From NCBI GenBank assembly GCA_003427395.1, contig BFEA01000548.1, positions 322,614 to 386,613 on the forward strand: a DNA stretch of 64,000 bases, given 5' to 3'. The notes under the pieces were generated by a model. The model saw only the letters and a program-made list of their open reading frames with translations, made no database searches and was not told the DNA's origin. This document shows positions 23,193 through 33,609 of the stretch, piece by piece. The DNA comes from Chara braunii (Eukaryota > Streptophyta > Charophyceae > Charales > Characeae). Position numbers and translations under genes: made by a program. How positions within the stretch are numbered: the stretch's first letter is position 1; each line of letters begins with the position of its first letter.

Positions 23193-23210
23193 TAGCGCCG
23201 TTGCCGGGGA
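23193..23210 (+). promoter_or_regulatory. Primer-binding site, tRNA-Asp type (Element II)
   Basis: Seventeen of 18 bases match TGGCGCCGTTGCCGGGGA, the complement of the 3' end of plant tRNA-Asp including CCA; the second base is A. It starts four bases after the LTR end at 23188. Confidence 0.85.
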
Positions 23211-23521
23211 CATGAAAATTTTTCGTGTCCGGAACAAGTCTGGGTCAGCATCAGCTTTGAGCCTTTGATTAGGACTTGAGAACTGTTGACAATATCCTGA
23301 TTGAGACATCATTCTCTTGGAAATTCTCAGTTACTAACTGGGTTTTATCTCTTAACGTGTGAGGTACTACATTGGGCCGGAGGAGGAGACTGACTTTACT
23401 TATTGGAGAAGATCATGCTTGATCACATGTATGCCTTATGAGCCCTAGATGTCCTTGAAGAACCGAAAAAGAAGAGGACAAGTCAGAGGGTAAGAGATTC
23501 CATCAAGAACGTTAACTACCG
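23211..23521 (+). other. Leader of Element II internal region
   Basis: About 310 bases between the PBS and the first X module, without a convincing frame. Confidence 0.4.
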
Positions 23522-23725
23522 ATTCACTGCAAGATTAAAGGGGTATTCCTCTATCAGTATGAGCACTGTTGGGCTTACCACTCTTGTAGTTCGACCATCC
23601 ATGTTGTGCTGACTCACTTCTTGGAGGGAGATATCTATGATATTCATCCCTACCTCAAGAAGGGAGACTGCAATGCTGGTGAGACCTTTAACTGGGTATG
23701 GGAGATTGTTGTTCATTCTATCTAA
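23522..23725 (+). pseudogene. X module 1 of Element II
   Basis: In one frame: VFLYQYEHCWAYHSCSSTIH, then VVLTHFLEGDIYDIHPYLKKG, then ETFNWVWEIVVHSI and TAA at 23723-23725. The downstream sequence, past the stop, encodes VTYETTSISPIPESYCDES (about 23775-23840), the fourth X motif. The spacing of motifs equals that in LTR A (IYLKKG followed by HF..VWIS and YPKSPVP). It is the first of three X modules upstream of gag. No start codon could be chosen with confidence. Confidence 0.5.
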
Positions 23726-23954
23726 GATGAAAAGACAGATCTAACCAGGCGAAAGAAGAAAGTGGAATGAGGGTTAATGCCTGTAACCTATGAGACAACT
23801 TCGATTTCTCCTATTCCTGAGAGTTACTGTGATGAAAGTAATTGATTGTCAATAATTAACATGGTACTCAGATGGAAGAAATGAGAAGGATGTCATGAGA
23901 GCAAGAGAAACTTCAGCAGAGGAAATCAGACAGAGAAGATTGAAATTTAGCAGA

Positions 23955-24235
23955 GGTTCAGGTCCAAGCACGAAAAACGTCGAGTGTCTCCTGAGATCAC
24001 TGAACGCTTTAGGTGAGAAAGAAGTGTTCCCATACAAGATTGTCAAGTATGAGATGGTCGAGAGTGAATGAGATCAAGAACGATTCTGTCATGACATTCT
24101 ACTGTGCAGATCTGGACACATATGATGTAAAAATTTATGTTCCTAAGGAAGGAGTGATGATGCTGTGTATGAGAGATGCTAGGGATTTGTCGAAGAAGTT
24201 GTACTAAAAGAGCAAGAGAGACTTCAGAGAGAAAA
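23955..24235 (+). pseudogene. X module 2 of Element II
   Basis: The first half, LLRSLNALGEKEVFPYKIVKYEMVE, is in one frame and is followed by a TGA near 24069. The second half, MTFYCADLDTYDVKIYVPKEG, is in the frame open at 24013-24207. The phrase L.SL..KE.FPY.I..YE also starts X3 of Element IV (53270-53340), and YDVKIYVP matches YDTRIYVP there. One frameshift plus one stop inactivate the module. Confidence 0.55.
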
Positions 24236-24343
24236 TAAGTGTTTTATTGGGTCTACTCGGCTTGCAGTTTTTGAGGGATTTCCAAGTCCTTCTTTGTCTG
24301 ATATTCTGTTAAGGAATAATTGGTTAGCTATGATAAATTTTAT

Positions 24344-24820
24344 ATGGAAGGTGAAAAGGGTTCAAGAAGAATAATCTCAACAACAAGAATAACTGTTTTG
24401 AGAGGCAGACTTTATGAAGTAATTGGGTTCAATAATCCCTTTGTAATCTTAAGATACAAGACTTGTGTAAGAGAGCGAATAATATTTCACATTCCAGTAG
24501 TCAAATTTATGAACACAGACAGTTTGGACGTAAGGATTTACGCTCTGGTATGCCTAGAGAAGGAACCTGATTATTTGGAATGCCGGTTGGGAGCTTATAT
24601 CAGTCTTATAAGGACAAAAGAGTGGCTGGAAAAATTACAGAGGAAAGTAACTTGGGGAAAAGGAATAAGGCAATTTGAGAGACTCCCTAGTTTTTTAACT
24701 ACTGATGACTTTGGCAACAGAAAAAACTCTATTGTGATGATAAAGTCCCTACTCTTAAATACTTTTGAACACCAGATCGAGATCCCTGACTATATTCATC
24801 ATGAGATCTACTTCTCCTGA
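24344..24820 (+). CDS. X module 3 of Element II, open frame
   Basis: The longest unbroken X frame in the window: 158 codons from ATG 24344 to TGA 24818-24820 (the frame is open from 24320). Motifs in order: VIGFNNPFVILRYKTCVRER, FHIPVVKFMNTDSLDVRIYAL, a lysine-rich helix ending in RTKEWLEKLQRKV, and IRQFERLPSF. It lacks the CW of the helix seen in Element IV. The layout suggests an alpha/beta fold with one long amphipathic helix, but no catalytic residues or known family are recognised. Its neighbours are X modules upstream and Y modules downstream, all preceding gag, so it is probably an accessory product of the retrotransposon. Confidence 0.5.
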   Translation: MEGEKGSRRIISTTRITVLRGRLYEVIGFNNPFVILRYKTCVRERIIFHIPVVKFMNTDSLDVRIYALVCLEKEPDYLECRLGAYISLIRTKEWLEKLQRKVTWGKGIRQFERLPSFLTTDDFGNRKNSIVMIKSLLLNTFEHQIEIPDYIHHEIYFS

Positions 24821-24840
24821 CACTGTTCATGATAGTCGAT

Positions 24841-25053
24841 AATGCCTGGTACGGTTGAGCAACTAACATTCGAGGTTGTATTGGAAGGTAGAGTTGTTAA
24901 GACAGAAGAGACTATTCGGATCTCAGACAGAGGTCTCTCTACTTTGGATTAATTTGAGTTTCTGCAACCTTTTTTTGATCGGATGAGAGACTCTGCTCTG
25001 AGAGTCGTCACTGACCAGACTAAGATCAACTATTTATTGAAGGTAGGAGAGTG
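24841..25053 (+). pseudogene. Y module 1 of Element II
   Basis: From ATG 24841: TVEQLTFEVVLEGRVVKTEE, a stop (TAA near 24950), FEFLQPFFDRMRDSALRVVT, then QTKINYLLKVGE and TGA. The order is beta strand, helix, beta strand. It resembles the next module and those of Element IV at 53746-54009 (LTLVVTESRLTYDVMV). Length about 70 residues. Function unknown. Confidence 0.45.
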
Positions 25054-25132
25054 AGAATCACTTAGAGAATCATAGCACTCCTCTAGAGAACGAGTCTCTC
25101 TTGTCAGGAGAATCAACAACGATCCCTAAGCC

Positions 25133-25366
25133 ATGCAATTTGACTATGAGATTATAAATTTGACAGGATACTTTATGATAAGGGGTACTGTGAAAAGGTA
25201 TAACAAAAGACTGAGTAGGGATGATGAAAGAGAACTGATTGAAGATGATATTGAAAGACTGAGAAGAATTGCGTTGCCTTTGATCACCACGCAGTCTATT
25301 ATTACCTACACTCTCTACGTACAGAACTCTCAAGGGGTAGAGCAAACAAAAGTGGAGAGAAATTGA
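25133..25366 (+). CDS. Y module 2 of Element II, open frame
   Basis: 77 codons from ATG 25133 to TGA 25364-25366. GYFMIRGTVKRYNKRLSRDD, then a charged helix (ERELIEDDIERLRRIALP) and TTQSIITYTLYVQNSQGVEQ. It aligns well with 53764-53980 of Element IV (VFFVGRITSVIRIRSTRSLD ... VVTESRLTYDVMVSSQGW). It stands directly upstream of gag with a 97-base gap. Not recognised as a known domain. Confidence 0.5.
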   Translation: MQFDYEIINLTGYFMIRGTVKRYNKRLSRDDERELIEDDIERLRRIALPLITTQSIITYTLYVQNSQGVEQTKVERN

Positions 25367-25463
25367 CTTGTATCCCTTGCGAGAAGAGTAAGAGATTGAA
25401 AATAAGAAGAAAGAGGTTAAAAGAGACAAAAAAAAGGGGTAAGTGAGTATCAGAAAAACATTT

Positions 25464-26255
25464 ATGGTCAAAATGGCAGGACGAGGGAAACCTAGTTCTT
25501 TTGTAGGGACTCATGAGGAAACCCTGATTGGTGTTATACGAGAACTGGTTGAGAGGGTTGACACAATAAAAGGAGGGTCAGATATTGCAAGAAGAAAAAT
25601 GACAGATGAGAGGATCCCATGCTTCAGAGACCCCGAGGTAAATGGTTTTTTGGATGAATATGAATTATTTGGGCTCAGTTATGGTTGGACAGACAAACAG
25701 CGACTTAAGCACCTTCTATCCTACTGTGATACTGATTTAAGGTTGGTTGTTCAAGAGTTGATGGGAGGGGCTACAATATGGGAAGAAGTCAAAGAGAAGA
25801 TGCATTTTTTTTTGGAGAAGAACTATGTTCCAGCCACTACCAAAAATCTTCTTAACATCAGAAGAGCTAAGTATGACACCTTCAATGTCTTCCTTCAAAC
25901 TTTCATCAGAACAACCAGGAGAATCCCGTATTTGGATGAGGCTCAAAGATGTCATATCTTTCTGACTAATTTTACAGATAATGACAAACAGATTGTTCTC
26001 AATCAAGTTCAACACTACCCTCTCAGATGGGATGAAATGATTGCAATAGTCAGAACTTTGTTCACGGTCTCACACAAGAAGTGGTCCCTGGATCAGATCA
26101 CTACATTGGCTAAAGACTGGGAGATCGAGAATGGTATGAGTAGAGGGAACAATTTGAGTGTTGAAAACCTTATTCAACGAGTTATGACTAATTACATGCC
26201 TGCTAACCATGTTGCTGATGAAAAAGGGAAGTAGAAGGTTGAAAGCGAAGATGAA

Positions 26256-26295
<40 letters not shown>

Positions 26296-26610
26296 GCTAT
26301 GGTAGGAGAGAAGATTCCTCCAGGTCAAGAAAGAACAGAGGTAATGGTGGAAAAGAGAACAGAGAGAGAAGAAAGTATGATGAACGTCCAAGGAAGAATT
26401 TTGTCTGTTATTATTGTGGTGAGGGAGGTCATACTACCAGCTACTGTAAACCTCTGGAGGAGGATGTGAATAATGGGGTGACAAAAAAAGATGCAATGGG
26501 TTATGTCTGTGACAATTCATGAAACAAACTTGATCCCAGACATCCTGGAGGTATGAGACTTTTTGCTCTTAAACATGAAGAGAAGATGAAGAAAAAGAGA
26601 AGAGAAAGGT
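25464..26610 (+). pseudogene. gag with CCHC zinc knuckle (Element II)
   Basis: The structural protein of the virus-like particle. The start is taken at ATG 25464 (a second ATG is at 25473). The capsid-like part (to 26234) contains FLDEYELFGLSYGWTDKQRL, a helix-rich region and CHIFLTNFTDNDKQIVL, typical of retrotransposon gag. A TAG at 26232-26234 is followed in frame by an acidic tract made of a GAT repeat and then by a zinc knuckle CYYCGEGGHTTSYC at 26406-26447 (C-x2-C-x4-H-x4-C). TGA near 26519 and a frame change near 26605 end it. Element IV gag aligns around GEWTDQE and RCGIFL. The first frame is intact for 256 codons, the longest gag stretch of this family here. Confidence 0.85.
26250..26296. 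repeat. GAT trinucleotide microsatellite within gag
   Basis: About 15 GAT/GAA-type triplets, in phase with gag and encoding poly-aspartate between capsid and zinc knuckle. Acidic tracts also follow gag in Elements III and IV. Confidence 0.9.
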
Positions 26611-27294
26611 CAATGTGAATGTTCACTTCTTCATTGGTGAATTGCCTGAAGAGCTTGTACAAAAGACTGATGATTCTCTTTTACTGACTGGATTGTCCCT
26701 ACAATCTCTAATACTAGTAAAAGATATATCTGACGCAACTTTGTTGAGTGGACTCTCATTGGGGGAGAGTTCTGCTTCTCATACTTCTTCCGAGTTAGCA
26801 ACATTTTCACCTAGCGAGCTCTCCTGTTCAGCCAACATGATGTCTTTCGAGGGTGATCTGCCACGGAAACTCATTCTGAAACCCAACAAGGTGATTGGAG
26901 AAATGAAGAATCTTCAACGCTTTACGCCACAAATGATAGAGGAGAAGAAGAGAAGAAAGGTCGATGGGACTTTAATTGACATTATTGATGATCAATAACT
27001 AGACCCTCAATTTAAGAAGAGTGAGCATGGGAAGAAGAAAAAATTCACTCTGAAGAGTGAGTTGAAAGATGAAACTGTAATTACGGATGTAATTACAAAA
27101 ATGTTAAAAGAAACAGAAGTGACTTTGTCATTCAAAGAGGCAATGACGCTAGCACCAAAGTTGAGAAAGGTAACCAAGAAGCTAATTGATAAGAAAAGGA
27201 TGGAAGTCAATTACCGTGGATCAGTCTTTCCCAGCCAAGTCAATAGGACCTTACCTGGATGTAAAATGAGATTCCCAACTATAGGTTGTGGGTA
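26611..27294 (+). pseudogene. gag-protease linker (Element II)
   Basis: Two pieces in the same frame (26615-26998 and 27062-27310, separated by TAA 26996). The first is rich in Leu/Ser (LLLTGLSLQSLILVKD), the second in Lys/Glu. No motif known to me. Its position between the CCHC knuckle and the protease makes it part of the polyprotein. Confidence 0.5.
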
Positions 27295-27600
27295 TTTAAC
27301 TATCAGGTGAAAATCCAGGCCCTAGTGGATTCTGAGGCAGAAATGATACTTATCTCTTAGAGAGCAATGAAAGTCCATGACCTGACAATTGATAAACCTT
27401 CAAAGTAAATATTAAGCAATGTTGTTTGACAACTCTTCGTAGCAGGGTTTATTGACAACTTGTCTATAAAAGTTGGGATGATGTCAGTCGAATTGTTGGA
27501 ATTCGTGGTGCCAGACATGAACCATGATTGTATTCTGGGCACTTTATTCTTACACATGATAAAAGTTGTCCAGTTCTTCAGTCATGAGGGGTCATCCTGA
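27295..27600 (+). pseudogene. Retroviral-type aspartic protease, active site lost (Element II)
   Basis: The frame at 27307 reads VKIQALVDSEAEMILIS, matching the ALVDTGAxxxLIS form of retrotransposon proteases, but the catalytic DTG is DSE (27328-27336). The second hallmark is VVPDMNHDCILGTLFL at about 27508-27550. Several TAG/TAA/TGA codons interrupt it. The protease would process gag-pol; this copy cannot. Confidence 0.7.
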
Positions 27601-28049
27601 ATTGGCTTGCAAGATCCGAAGACTGCACAAGAACATACTTTTATGGTCTGTACTTCTCATCATCATAAGCATGGAGTGTCAGCTAACTGAAACAGAAGGG
27701 AATAATGTATTGAGAAGATGAGGAAGATAAAAGGAAAAGATAAGCAAGAACTCAAGGAGACAGTTTCAGTTGATATGAACCAGATTTCGAAGATGATGAA
27801 AGTTTTTGGCAAGCTAAAAGATGAGGATGGCCAGATTGAAGCGTTCAAGAATACAGTTGACACTGCTAAGAACGAAAAAATAGAATTAAAGTTTGCATCA
27901 ACTCATCTTTTTTTAGGAAAATAGTCACTAGGTCAAAGAGAAAGTACAAACCCAAGTGGGTAAGAAAAAAAACATTGGCAGTCCTAATTGAAAAAAATTA
28001 TGATGAGACACTGAAAAAAGAAAGGAGAATTATCAAAGCATTAAGAGAA
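27601..28049 (+). pseudogene. pol linker between protease and RT (Element II)
   Basis: A Lys/Glu-rich frame, open at 27718-27924 (KMMKVFGKLKDEDGQIEAFK). Matches the first 341 bases of the window, which is how the two elements were aligned. Confidence 0.55.
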
Positions 28050-29040
28050 AGAATACATCTTCAAAGTGTGTCAAGAATTCTCTGGAGCATTCTCTTTTAA
28101 TAACGAGGAGAGGGGGCGGTTGGACATGGATATGATCAAAATGAAAAAAATTTAGACAGTTGATCATATTCCATGGAATGATAGACCAACCAAGTATGCT
28201 TTGAAGGAAGAAGCAGAGGTGGTAAAATATCTTGATAAGAAGATTGCATGCAATGTTGTTGAACCTGTTGACGGTCTGTATACTAACCACTGATTTTGTT
28301 TTTGGAAACCAGGGGGTGGACTTAAATGGATACATAATTTTTAAAAGTTTCACTCACTGACGGTACGTGATGCAGGTAACCTTCATAATGTTGATCTACT
28401 TTATGAATCCTTTGCTGATCGATGCATTTATTCTTTTATTGATTTACATTATGGCTATGATCAGTTTCTCATTGATCCCACTAGCCGACCAATGACTGTA
28501 ATGCACACGTAAAAGGGCCTCATTCAAATGTGCGTGGTACCTCAGGGTTGGACCAATGATGTGGTAGTGGTTCAAAGGGATATGATTCAAGTTATGCAGG
28601 ACATCTCACATGCGATAATCAGTCCTTACATTGATGATAATCCTGTGAAAGGACCCTTAGTACAAGTCGAGACTTTGGCCGCTGATGGAGTCAGAAAGTT
28701 TGTCTGGGAACATGTTGAAGGTGTAAAGATAATCCTAGAGAGACTTCATAAATATAACCTGGCTGCCAATGGACCAAAGTCCCTTGAGGTAACCATCTTA
28801 GGCTTTAGATGTTTCTCCAAGGGTAGGAGCCCTGATCCTAGGAAGATAGATAAAATTTTAAACTGGCCTTTGCTACTCAAACGAGTAACGGACGTTAGGA
28901 GTTTCTTTGGTGTCTGTGGGTTCCAAATGATTTTCATTCCTCATTTTGCTACCCTTGCAGAACCTATAAGAGAGATGGTAAGACAAGAGGCTGATTTATC
29001 ATGGGCTGAGAAAAAAAAGATTGTTGCTGAGACTTTATAA
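28050..29040 (+). pseudogene. Reverse transcriptase, decayed (Element II)
   Basis: The N-terminal part is at 28062-28293 (CQEFSGAFSFNNEERGRLD, VDHIPWNDRP). After TGA 28291 the palm follows: SFIDLHYGYDQFLIDP, a stop in HT*KG near 28510, then the open frame 28528-29040 with PQGWTN, the catalytic box YIDD at 28627-28638 followed by NPVKGP, KFVWEHVEGVK, EVTILGFRCFSK and DVRSFFGVCGF. Both catalytic aspartates survive, unlike Element I. It ends with TAA 29038-29040 at exactly the position of the TAA in Element I. The W-containing GWTN and VKGP/FVWEH motifs set this lineage apart from Element V. Confidence 0.88.
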
Positions 29041-29474
29041 GAAAAATTAAAAGATTAGGAGTAATGCTGGAAGTGTCTTTCTGTGATGATGATGAGGGAA
29101 GACCCTTCATCATTGAAGCAGATGGAGGACCAGTAGCCCTTGGTGGCGTGCTCATTCAAAAAGATGCGAATGGGAAAGAGAGACTCCTAAGATTTGAGAG
29201 TAGAACTCTAAACTCTATAGAGAGAGGCTACACTCAATTCAGGAAGTAGCTACTTACAATTATCCACTGTCTAAGCTGCTTCAAACACTATGTACTTGAA
29301 CGGAGATTCATTCTAAGGACCGATGCATCTGTTGTGATGGGTGCTGTTAAAAGGCATCAACAAGTAGATCCAACAGTAAGCAGGTGGATTGCCTTCATTT
29401 TGACTTTTGATTGTAAATTGGAAAAAATTCCCACAGAGAAAAATCGGGCAGATGGACTAAGGAGAATTGAATGA
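29041..29474 (+). pseudogene. RNase H domain, decayed (Element II)
   Basis: 29064-29249 begins FIIEADGGPVALGGVLIQKD and contains ESRTLNSIERGYTQFRK followed by TAG 29247. The same frame continues with LLTIIHCLSCFKHYVLERRF, ILRTDASVVMGAV and NRADGLRRIE up to TGA 29472-29474. Two further stops (TAG near 29056, TAA near 29062) precede the domain. Catalytic residues are retained. Confidence 0.82.
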
Positions 29475-31094
29475 AGAAAATAAGAAGATGAGAATGTTGA
29501 TGGGTCAATCGAAGAATCTGCCTATTTCGATAACTTCCTAAATGAGGAAGACGATGAAGATTATAAGACGCCAAGTTCCTATAAGTGGATTTATGGCCTG
29601 AAGAAAGAGACAGCTGTGGAGAAATCCCTGATTCTTAGATCTATGAATTAATTCTTGAAAAAGAAGAGGAAGAATAACAAAACAGTTGGTATGCTAGAGC
29701 CAATGTAACAAATGTAGCTACTCATGAACTGGAAGAGAGTTCTGCTTCAAAGGATGAAGAAGAGGTTGAGAAGAAAGGGGAAGAGATATCATTTATCTTT
29801 GAAGAATATGATGAAATTTATCAAGAGATTGAGAAGAAGATGGAAAAAGAACGATTAAAGGAGTATTGCTGCAAAAACTTAAGAAAGAAGTTCAGATTAA
29901 AAAGAGGACACCTATTTGTGGATGGCAAATGAGCTTACCTCCACTAAGAGTTGTCTGTGAAAAAGGAAGACAACGAGAAATAATTGCGGCTCTACTTGAA
30001 GGGGTTGTCGGTGGTCACAAGGCTGCTGAAGCAACTAACTCTAAGACAGTTAAACTCTACTTCTGGCCTGACATGAGAGATATGATTTACAGATTCTATA
30101 CGTCATGTGTGTTATGTCAGAAGAGGTCTACAACAAGGATGATTGAACCTTTATTTCCTTCTATCTTGGTAAAGCCAGACAGTCGAGTCCACTTGATTCT
30201 CATCACCATGCTCCTAAGGCAAGGGTGGAATGAGGTACATACTGAATATGAGAGATAAATTTTCAGGACATATTGAGGCAAAGGATCTGAAAAATAAGAC
30301 AACCGAGCAAGTAGCTGATTGGATAGAGGAAGTCTATGTCAGATACCCTTTTATCAGAGAGTTTGTCTCAGACAGAGGATCTGAATTCAGAAATGAGATT
30401 GTAAGAAGAACCACTCTCAAACTGGGCGTCAGAATTCGATAGATAACTACTTACCATCCTTAAACGAATGCTCTGGTTGAGAGAGACCACAAAACTCTGA
30501 AAGATTTCATGGCTAAATGGTATGAAAGGAACCTCGGTAATTGACCAAAAGTATTGAGAGCTGCAGTTTATTACTGTCAATAGAACTACTGGTTATGCTT
30601 CATTCACTCTGTAGTATGGTCGGTATGTTACTCTGCCTATTGAGAGTATAATCAAAACATGGTCAAATCAAGAGAGTAACCGAGAGTATTATATTTTAGA
30701 ACTTCTTATGATCAGAATGAGGAAGATATGAAAGGTTGACCAAGCAATAATGAATGTTGCAGAGAGAATGACAACTAGGAGATTGTCAGATCAAGAGAGA
30801 TGAAACAAGGAAAGATATATAATAAAAGATAAATTAAAAGTTGGTGATGTTGTCCTCCTATTCGACAATTCCTTTGAGACTCACTGGACTAAACGATTGG
30901 AGTCCAGATGGCTTAGTCCCTACAGAATTACAGGTGAAGCAGAAGGCAAAGTCTATGAGATATCAGAGATGGATGGTTCAAGAGTTCATGACATGGTATC
31001 AGGGTCAAGACTTCGTAAGTTTATCTTTAGAGACCATGACTTGAACCCTACAATGATCACAAAGAAAGAAAAGGAAAAGTCAATCATCCAGTAA
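29475..31094 (+). pseudogene. Acidic linker and integrase, decayed (Element II)
   Basis: 29475-29865 is an acidic linker (FDNFLNEEDDEDYK) with stops. The zinc domain reads GGHKAAEATNSKTVKLYFWP then FYTSCVLCQKRS (about 30010-30130). The first catalytic aspartate is lost (VHLILI against VHLDFI in Element I). The second, SDRGSEF (30371-30373), and the glutamate, LVERDHK (30479-30481), are kept with 35 residues between them. The GPY module is open at 30840-31094 (RWLSPYRITGEAEGKVYEIS, SGSRLRKFIF). Frames change near 30240 and 30560; TGA 30801-30803 is shared with Element I. Confidence 0.85.
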
Positions 31095-32236
31095 GAGAGC
31101 GGTTTTAGAAGACTGAGAGAAGTATAGTGAGACAGTGAGGCACTGTAAGGACAAGAGCTTGAACAGACTTTGACTACTCTTGCATTGTCAATTCAATATA
31201 TCAATTTTCAGCACGTCAGACTTTGCCATAGAGGACTTGATGGAGAATTTTCAGGTGAGCTGTATTTGTTTCTCCATCAGAACTGACTTTATTATTTCTA
31301 TAAGTGACAGAGACAATGAGATCAAAGTGTCATAAATACTGGGCCACAGTCGACCCACGAGCATCAGATTCCTGAGTGGGGAGTAACTGTGAAGTACGGT
31401 TGCAATGATATCAAGTTCAGAGAACTCGTGGCTGTGGTACAAGGATAACCAATATTAATTTCATGATCAGGAGAAAATCTAACCGACATAAAAGAATTTC
31501 AACACTACCTAACTAGAGAGTTGTCAGTGGAGGAACTTTGTGTCTTCTAACTAAGTTGCCTGTCCAAGAAGGCAATCAAGAAGATAGGCATAAAGAAGTT
31601 TAGCCTTGCCTGACCAGAGAGTTGTCAGCATGGGGACTTCGTGTTTCTTGACTAAGTTGCCTATCTTCTGCCCAGATGAGGAAAGAGACCCATCCGGGGT
31701 CAGTATTTCTATACTTCCTTGAGCTTGACGGGAGGTCTTTTGGGAACATTCTCGGATTAGGGAAGAAACCTCTCTGGGATCAGCGCCTTATATTTCCTGA
31801 GGCGGAAGGAAGGTCTCTAGAAAATGCACAATTGGTTGTTTGTTTAGCTGCTGCTCAGTGCCTCTTGAAACTAAAGGGACGTCTCTTGAGAAATTTTTGT
31901 TCTATTATCTGGGGCATGGACTGTTTGATTGTGGGCATGAGATGTATGTTGGCTGTCTATGCTTGGGATTTCTTCTCTAACCTAAAGATGCGTTGATTAT
32001 TGGGGCCAACTAGAGCCTTACCGCAGTAGGTTGCAATCTGGTGGGGTCATCAGGTCCCCGACGAGAGTGTCGAATTCCGTAGTTGACTGAGGCTAAGGCT
32101 CCGGGAGTCTGGCCTATGAGGTCAAAAGGGGTCAATTGGAACCCTACTGCAGTCAGAGGATGCAATCCAGTGAGGTTCGCCAGAGCCTGAAATCGTGGTT
32201 AGATCGGGTCCCACGTTCAAAAATATGGGCGGGACA
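31095..32236 (+). other. 3' non-coding tail of Element II
   Basis: Aligns with 3406-4516. It holds 'tgacgggaggtcttttgggaa', 'accgcagtaggttgcaatctg' and related phrases. Similarity ends abruptly in CACGTTCAAAAAT.TGGGCGGG at 32236, which marks a deletion or insertion breakpoint. Confidence 0.6.
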
Positions 32237-33609
32237 ACCAGCGCAGTAGTAGCAAACACCCTTACAAGGGTATTTGCCATCCTTTTTAAAGATCGCAATG
32301 GGTGCGTCCTTGATCAACATAATGCGTTGATGAGGCCAACCCTGTTAGGGCGCTCACCTTGGCAACCTTGCTCTTGGCGAGACTCTGAGTCAAATACGAC
32401 TAGATTAGAATGTGTGTGGGGCACGCATTACTGCGTTGTATGGTGAGATAGTCGTTAGTCATCGACAATACTAGGCTGGAGAAATGATGTCAAGGCCGTA
32501 GGACCCGGTTACTCTCCCTTCTGTAATTTTTATTATTGATTATATTTTTCTTTTATTTTATAAAGACTATATGTACTTCGCAACCAGTTCGGCCTCTGGC
32601 GGGACATGGCGTGAAGAAGATAGAACTTTTACCTTGTGCACAGGCGGGAAGTTTATGGCGTTGGCAAACCTAGTATGGGGGAAAGTCAAAAGTTTGACAA
32701 AACACGTCAAGCGTCCGACGACCAGGATACCAGGCAGCTACGATCCTAGGCGCGGGGGGCGTCTTGGCGTCTTCTGACGGCCAGGAGGTTGGTCGGTAGG
32801 CCAAGGCGGAGGCCTGGTTTGTACGGGTAGGACCAATCACGGTCCCACGACTATTCATATGCAGGTTCACGCCTACCTAGCTCAGCTTACGGCCTAGATC
32901 TAATGGTGACGGTACCAGACTTTCAAGCGACAGGTTGAGGGTTCGAGGTCAGCAAGCGGCGATGGAGCAAAGGAACGAGACCAACAGGGACTGATCGTCC
33001 TCTTCAATTCTACTATTTTTATATTGTCGATTTATTTTTATTTTTATTTTTCCCCATTTTTCTATCTGTTGACCAGGCTGGGAACTGGCTCTAGGACCGA
33101 CAACGAAGAAATACCGAGAGGGCGGATGAAAAACACTCCAAAAGAGAGTTAAAGAATGTTTGGAGATTGTTGAGAGACGAAGCAGGAGGAGAAAAGTCGT
33201 GTATCCCCACTCAACAGGGATGGAATTCGACTGCATCACCGTCCTCCCTGACGGTACGTGAGGTGCATGCTAGCATAGGCTGTAGTGATCAGCATTACAG
33301 TAGGGAGTGATTGAAACACCTCCCCACGAGTGGCCGTCACGGCAGTTGAGAACCTTGAGCAAACGCATCTGTGGGTGGGTTCGTTCGACTTCCAGTGTGG
33401 TCGAGATGACGATAAAATTCCTCCATCTTCCCCGTCTCGAAATCATGGTCCGGGGAATTCAACGTGCATGTGAGTAGTGGCTGTGTAGCTCGCAAAGAGG
33501 AAGGAACCTGAGTGTCGGGACCAGCACCTATGGGCACACCTCCCGCCAACGACGTGTTGCTGTAAGAGGTTTGAGCGTGAACAGTCATGTGGGACCGTTG
33601 CCACTGGAC
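32237..33609 (+). other. Spacer without recognised gene
   Basis: Unrelated to the Element I continuation. T/A-rich runs occur at 32525-32570 and 33000-33060. Open frames are short and carry no recognisable motif. Confidence 0.4.

Larger units (their letters stand above)
16890..32236 (+). mobile_element. Element II: Ty3/gypsy LTR retrotransposon of the Element I family
   Basis: The order is LTR B, tRNA-Asp PBS, pre-gag accessory modules (X three times, then Y twice), gag with acidic linker and CCHC knuckle, aspartic protease, reverse transcriptase, RNase H, integrase with GPY module, and a 3' tail. It is the most complete copy in the window. The right limit given is where similarity to Element I ends; no 3' LTR was recognised downstream, so the element is truncated or interrupted at 32236. 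All major frames carry stops or frame changes. Confidence 0.78.

Noticed and set aside
26209-26469. Frame with poly-Met stretch (86 codons)
   Set aside because: It is the shifted reading of the GAT microsatellite; the gag phase (poly-Asp followed by the CCHC knuckle) is the meaningful one.
342-31094. TGA might encode tryptophan in these elements (many TGA at Trp positions)
   Set aside because: Homologous sites use TGG in the other copy (for example 30906 against 3198), and TAG and TAA also appear at Trp and Gln positions. Mutation of TGG explains them without a variant code.
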